Of a stretch of 64,000 bases of DNA, positions 59,476 through 64,000 are shown piece by piece. Numbering within the stretch: position 1 is the stretch's first letter; the number at the start of each line of letters is the position of its first letter. A program made the translations under genes and the position numbers. Location of the stretch: the NCBI RefSeq assembly GCF_027409185.1, contig NC_084462.1:39504679-39568678 (forward strand), written 5' to 3'. The notes under the pieces are model-generated. The model had not been told where the DNA came from. It searched no databases and saw nothing but the letters and a program-made list of their open reading frames with translations. The stretch is from Cynocephalus volans. Taxonomy: Eukaryota > Chordata > Mammalia > Dermoptera > Cynocephalidae.

Positions 59476-60190
59476 TGTCCCATGTGAATGCTCACCAAAC
59501 TGCGACCTTAGCTGAGGATCATTTCAATCAAGTGGGTAGGATCGCTCATTCTGTGGATACTAGTCAACTTCTTTCCTCAGACATCCCATCACTCCACAAT
59601 GGGCTCATAAACAAAGTGGCCACGGTGGCCGGGCTGGAGGTTACACATGGACTCAGCAACATGGACTTCAACTCACCAAGGCCAGTATGGTTAGAGCCAC
59701 AGCTAAATACTGAACTTGCCAGCAGCAGAGATGAACACTGGGCCCCGTGATGTGGAATCATTCTCCAAGGGTGATCAGCGAGCTAACTGGCAGCATATTG
59801 ATTACACTGGAACACTTACTTCAAGGAAAGGCAGCATTTTGTCCTTGCTGGAATAAACTTTTACTCTGGGTGTGGCTTTGCCTTCCCTGCATGCGATGCC
59901 CCTTCCAAAACTATTATCCACAGACTCATGAAATGCCTTACTCACTGCCATAGTACTGCATACAGCCTTGCTTCTGACCAAGGAAATCTCTTCACAGCCA
60001 AAGAAGTGTGGCAATTGGTTCATGCTCATGGAATTCTCTGGTGTTATCAGCTCCCCACTGTTTTGAAGTTGGCTTGATAGAACAGTGGAATGGCCTTTTA
60101 AGGATGCAGTTACATCACCAACTAGGTGGCAATACTTGCAGGGCTGGGTAAGATTCTCCAGGTGCCTGTATATAATCGGAATCAGCATCT
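59475..60190 (+). pseudogene. ERV-3 integrase remnant
   Basis: The frame 59,475-59,750 (91 aa) starts in HVNAHQ and carries the N-terminal part (FNQVGRIAHSVDTSQLLSSD), typical of ERV-L. The core follows in other frames, with YSGCGFAFPACDA near 59,860-59,900, ASDQGNLFTAKEVWQL near 59,976-60,020, then HGILWCYQLP. The second catalytic D is kept. The minus frame 59,802-60,188 (128 aa) is antisense. Confidence 0.8.
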
Positions 60191-60199
60191 AACATAAGG

Positions 60200-60710
60200 T
60201 ACTATTTTCCCCATAGGCAGACATCATAGGGTAGAAATGGAAGTGACACCACTGACCATTCCTGCTAGTGACTCAGCAAAATGCTTGGTCCTGTTCCAAT
60301 GACTTTATGCTGTGATGGCCTAGAGGTCATAGTTCCAGAGGAAGAATGTTTCCACCAGAAAGCACAATGATTCTATCGAATGGGAAGTTAAGACTTCTAC
60401 CAGGCCACATTTGGATCCTCATGCCCCTGAGTCAACCAGCCAAAAAGGCAGTTAAAGCGTGATTGATCGTGACTACCAAAGGGAAATTGGACTGCTGCTC
60501 CACAATCAGGGTAAGGCCGAGTATGTCCGGAATACAGAAGGTCCTTTAGGGCATCTCTTAGTACTGTCACGCCCTCTGATTAAGGTCAGTGGGAAACTAC
60601 AGCAATCCAATCCAGGCAGGACTACAAATGGCCCAGACACTTCAGAAATGAAAGTTTGGGTCACCCCATCAGGTAAAGAACTGTGATTAGCTGTGATTCT
60701 TGCTGAAGGC
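60200..60710 (+). pseudogene. ERV-3 dUTPase remnant
   Basis: The frame 60,459-60,686 (75 aa) has an IDRDYQREIGLLLHN segment, matching the dUTPase motif around IDxxYxGEI, followed by a C-terminal tail. Upstream, VTPLTIPASDSAKC-like wording begins the domain. dUTPase hydrolyses dUTP. A dUTPase after integrase at the end of pol is specific to ERV-L among vertebrate ERVs. A stop at 60,684-60,686 and others inactivate it. Confidence 0.82.
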
Positions 60711-61163
60711 AAAGGGTATGCAGAATGGGAGGTGGAAGGAGATATTTATAAATACCAGATACAATCACGTGATAGAAATGACTGTAATTATAATAAGAAT
60801 TTCCTTCTTATTTTATTATAAATAAATTCATGCCTATATATGCATACATTAAGCAAACATTTTTGTTTTCTTTCCTCTCTTATTCCTTTGTTATGTAACT
60901 TAAGATATACTGACTTTACATCAGTGTTTAAGTACTGTTATTTTACATCACAGTATTTAAGTTTTAGGATATCAGGAGAAGAGTAAACATCACTCAAAGA
61001 CTTTAAATCACTTATGGGGAAGGGATTAGTGTATTTTTGGTTGTATGCAGGATAGTTTTATCATGTTTGGCCAGAACTACAACTTTGTTATTATCTTTGT
61101 TTATAGATTAAATATGTTTTAAAGAGATGGGTATCAGTGCCAGGTTGACAAGAGGTAGACTTG

Positions 61164-61717
61164 TGATGTTAATTTTAAGTGTCAGCTTGACTGGGTTATG
61201 GGATGCCTGGATAATTGATAAAACATTATTTCTGGGTAGACTTGTGAGGGTGTTTCTGGAAAAGATTAGTCTTTGAATCACCAGATTGAGTAAAGAAAAT
61301 CCACCCTCACCAATATGTGTGGGCATCATCAACAGGTTGAAGGCCCAGATAGAATAAAAAGGTGGACTAAGTGAATTCTCTCTCTAAACTTGAGCTGAGA
61401 CATCCTCTTCTCCTGCCCTTAAGCAGGCGAGTTCCTGGCTCTCAGGCCTTTGGACTCTGGGGATTTGCACCCCCCCCCCAGCCCCCAGTTTTCATCCCTT
61501 GCAACTTGGACTGAATTACACTGTTTGCTTTCCTGGGTCTCCAGCTTGCAGATGGCATATGGTGAGATTTCTCAGCCTCCATAATCACTTGATTCAATTT
61601 GCATAATAAATCTCTTGTTATATATAATTGTATATTATAATATATATACACACAAAATAACATATATAAATAGAATATAAAATATATATTGTTTCTCTGG
61701 AGTACCCAGCCTAATGA
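61164..61717 (+). mobile_element. ERV-3 3' LTR (MLT2-like)
   Basis: Starts TGATGTTAATTTTAAGTGTC and has TTGACTGGGTTATGGGATGCC, TTCTGGAAAAGATTAGT, CAGCTTGCAGATGGCAT and TTTCTCTGGAGTACCCAGCC. It is missing the L1 fragment and TATC expansion of the 5' copy. AT-rich insert near 61,620-61,690. Confidence 0.85.
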
Positions 61718-61729
61718 AAAAAAAATAGT

Positions 61730-61985
61730 CTCAAATTGTTATATATGATTCCATTTATGTGATGTTAAAGAAAAGACAAAAGTCCAGTGATGTAAACAGA
61801 GCACTGGTCATCAGGAGTTAGGAGGGCCTGACTATAAGGGAATAACATAGGTTGCTTTGGGGAGTGATGGAACTGTTCTTTACCCTGAATGTTCTGGATT
61901 TATACAAATGCGCACATTTGTTAAAGTTCATATAGTTGATAGAGCTTTTCATCAGAAAGAGCATTCAAATCTACGGTATAATAAT
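61730..61985 (+). mobile_element. Old L1 3' end (L1M-like)
   Basis: Wording: TGATTCCATTTATGTGATG, CACTGGTCATCAGGAGTTAG, TGCTTTGGGGAGTGATGGAAC, CACATTTGTTAAAGTTCAT. No frame. Confidence 0.75.
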
Positions 61986-63112
61986 TTACAAAACAATTTT
62001 TAAAAGGTCACATTTGCACATTTGACAAGCCATAATTGCAAAGTTATATCAAAATGTTACAGTAAAATGTTGACATAGCAAAAATAAATTTATGTAAGAC
62101 TAGCTACTTTTTAATCTAGATAATTTTACATGAGCCATATAGGCATTTTTAAATTTTATTTTTTATTTTATCGCCTCTTTTTTAAATTTATTTTTTGTTT
62201 TATGTCCTCTTATTTTAAACACTGTATTATTAATATTATTTAAAATGTAAGTGCTTAATATGCAGGAGCAGGATAATAACCAAAAATTCTCTCTCTTTTT
62301 TTTTTTTCCAGACTTGAAATGAGAACTGCATGAATGAGGGTGAAATTGTAACTTAAACAATTACTGATGTTTTGAACAGATTTTGCCAAGTATAGGGAGG
62401 GAAAGACCTTGAACCTAGGATTAAAATTGTTTTGTACACAGTGTGTCCAAAGAGGAGTAGGTAGAGTTAATGAATCTCAAAATCAGTTAATGTAAAATGG
62501 TATGTTAATCTGTACAACAACAAATGGGTATTAAACAAGGTATTAAACAAGGTCTTAACTATTATCATATATTTATTATCTATATATTTTTATGCAAGGA
62601 CAGACAAGGAATAGCATTGATCTAAAGGAATGTAACATTAGAGTGATCAGGTAATTGGAGGTTAAGTAGTTGGAGAAAAAGAAATAGGACTAGATGTGTC
62701 AGAGCTATTCAAGAAGCTAAAGCCCTTAGTCCATTGACATGGCATAGGGAACTGTTTTTGTGGAATCTTGTGGGTGTTATACCTCATGGTGGAGAATGCT
62801 TAGCAGGCCAGAAACCATGATACAGTCATCAGTTTTTGTGAGTTTCGTTCAACTTTTCTCTTACTCCCCCACATTGGAATATGAAGTTTTTAAGACAAAA
62901 AATATTGCAGAGGCTATCTGACCATTCAAGAATAATGCCACAAAGAGAACTCAGATGTCAGATGCTGTACTGAACAATTGAGTAATAAATATATACTAAA
63001 CATGTTTTTATGCTCATTTCAATTATATTTAAATACATGTTTATCTAATATATTCAAAGCTCTGTTATTTAACAAATAATTATTATATTAGTTGATATTT
63101 ATATTTGTCATA
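61986..63112. other. AT-rich unassigned sequence
   Basis: No element or gene recognised. A tandem-like ATTAAACAAGGT repeat is at 62,530-62,556. The minus frame 62,163-62,360 has no domain. Confidence 0.45.
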
Positions 63113-63506
63113 TGTTAATCAGTTTTCTGTTGCTTATAAAGAATACCCCAAACTGGGCCATTTATAAAGACAAATAATTTGTTTCTCACAGTCTGGAAGC
63201 CAGGAAGTCCAATGTCCATGAACACATCTGGTGAAGACCTTGTTTTAAGCCATGCAGAGTGTCACGTGGTGAATGGCTGACCAAGAGCAAGCTAAACTTC
63301 TCACTTGCTCTCCTTCTAAAGCCAGCAGAACGACACCCATTTCCCCCATCAAAAGATTAATCCATTTACTAGGGTACAGTCCTCACAATCTAATCACCTC
63401 TCAAAGGCCCCACCTATAAAATATCATAATTGGATTTCCCACCCTCTTAACACTGTTACAGTGGGGATTAAGTTTCAGTGAGTTTAGGGAGCACCAGTCC
63501 ACAGCA
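63113..63506 (-). mobile_element. MaLR (MST/MLT1-like) LTR
   Basis: Plus-strand blocks read as a reversed MaLR LTR: TCAGTTTTCTGTTGC, CCAAACTGGGCCATTTATAA, CACAGTCTGGAAGCCAGGAA, GATTAATCCATTTACTAGGG, CAAAGGCCCCACCT, GGGGATTAAGTTTCAGTGAG. Probable TG...CA ends at 63,113 and 63,506. Confidence 0.8.
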
Positions 63507-63929
63507 ATATTACAATGTCTTTTATTTGCAAATCATTCTGCAAGTTATTTTCATGTTATTTCTTATTCAAAGAGACTTTCAAAAGGAGCATGTTTAGAAA
63601 ACTAAAGAAATTAGAATTTTCGTAGATGATCAAAATCAGGGAACTTAAAGAGTAGGAGGTCAAAATAAGAAAAAAATACACAGAAAAAGATGATAAGGGA
63701 CCACCTTAATTTTCATAGTTGAATTTCAGTTTTGGCTCTGAGCTTTCTAATAAGGAAGTAAAGATGAATATGGTTAGCATTATCCTTATTATCAGGAACT
63801 CCAGGAAAGCAAAAATTCTCTTGACTACATTACAAAATAAATTGCTTATGTAGGTTTTTCCAAATGACTGGTGGACAATGCTCTCTGACAGTTTTAAAAA
63901 ATAATAGCTTATATTGATGTATTTTTTAA
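63507..63929. other. Unassigned sequence
   Basis: Nothing recognised. Minus frame 63,706-63,933 has no domain. Confidence 0.4.
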
Positions 63930-64000
63930 TCACCTTTTAAAATACACAGTTGAGTTAATATATTCACAGAGTTGTACAACTATCAACATTATCTAATTTA
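63930..64000 (-). mobile_element. Old L1 3' end at window edge (L1ME-like)
   Basis: CACAGAGTTGTACAACTATC and AACATTATCTAATTTA match the reversed L1ME 3' end also seen at 38,750. The element continues beyond the window. Confidence 0.7.

Larger units (their letters stand above)
55511..61717 (+). mobile_element. ERV-3: ERV-L provirus with two LTRs
   Basis: Two same-direction MLT2-like LTRs (55,511-56,158 and 61,164-61,717) flank a primer site, gag, RNase H, integrase and dUTPase in ERV-L order. A dUTPase after integrase and a tRNA-Leu-like primer site are defining ERV-L features. RT is not seen. Its expected place holds two LTR insertions and unassigned sequence. No env. Confidence 0.88.

Noticed and set aside
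59802..60188. 128-aa minus-strand frame
   Set aside because: Antisense to ERV-3 integrase core.

Overview
This window is non-coding, repeat-dense mammalian nuclear DNA. I find no intact host gene and no exon that I can defend. Nearly every open frame lies inside a retroelement remnant or reads antisense to one. A tRNA-derived dimeric SINE at 27,141-27,290 matches, as I remember the family, the t-SINE/CYN type of colugos (Dermoptera). No Alu, rodent B1/B2, carnivore or ruminant SINE was seen. A colugo is therefore the best guess, resting mainly on one SINE copy.

Layout. 1-15,690: a large imperfect inverted duplication. The left arm (571-4,866) is matched in reverse complement by 6,563-15,665 around a 1.7-kb spacer. 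Both arms carry the same ordered repeats (L1 5' region, MIR, MaLR LTR split by a Tigger-like transposon, old LINE). The right arm also holds about 4.4 kb missing from the left, plus a young L1 3' insertion. 16,600-24,445: an old L1, then a decayed provirus (ERV-1) with gag, protease, RT, RNase H, integrase, a gamma-type env and part of a 3' LTR. A solo LTR sits in its integrase. 24,446-31,229: L1 pieces, an LTR carrying the SINE, and hAT-type elements. 31,230-37,156: a fragmented ERV-L-like provirus (ERV-2). 39,726-41,222: a 1.5-kb reverse-oriented composite retroelement with an L1-like 5' start, GC-rich tandem units, an A-rich tail and 11-bp target duplications. 42,553-47,332: two solo LTRs of the ERV-1 family, one in a MaLR LTR and one in an L1. 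46,000-51,476: a near full-length dead L1. 51,500-55,460: older LINE pieces, a MaLR LTR and a MITE. 55,511-61,717: an ERV-L provirus (ERV-3) with two LTRs, a primer site, gag, RNase H, integrase and a dUTPase relic, interrupted by later LTRs and a U2 snRNA fragment. 61,730-64,000: AT-rich sequence, a MaLR LTR and the edge of an L1.

The genes do not act together as a system. The value of the window is its record of nested insertions, each datable by its host element, and of an inverted duplication whose arms later diverged. All boundaries and identities were judged by eye. Family names (L1M, HAL1, MLT1, MLT2, MER5A, Tigger) come from remembered consensus features and should be confirmed with a repeat-masking run.
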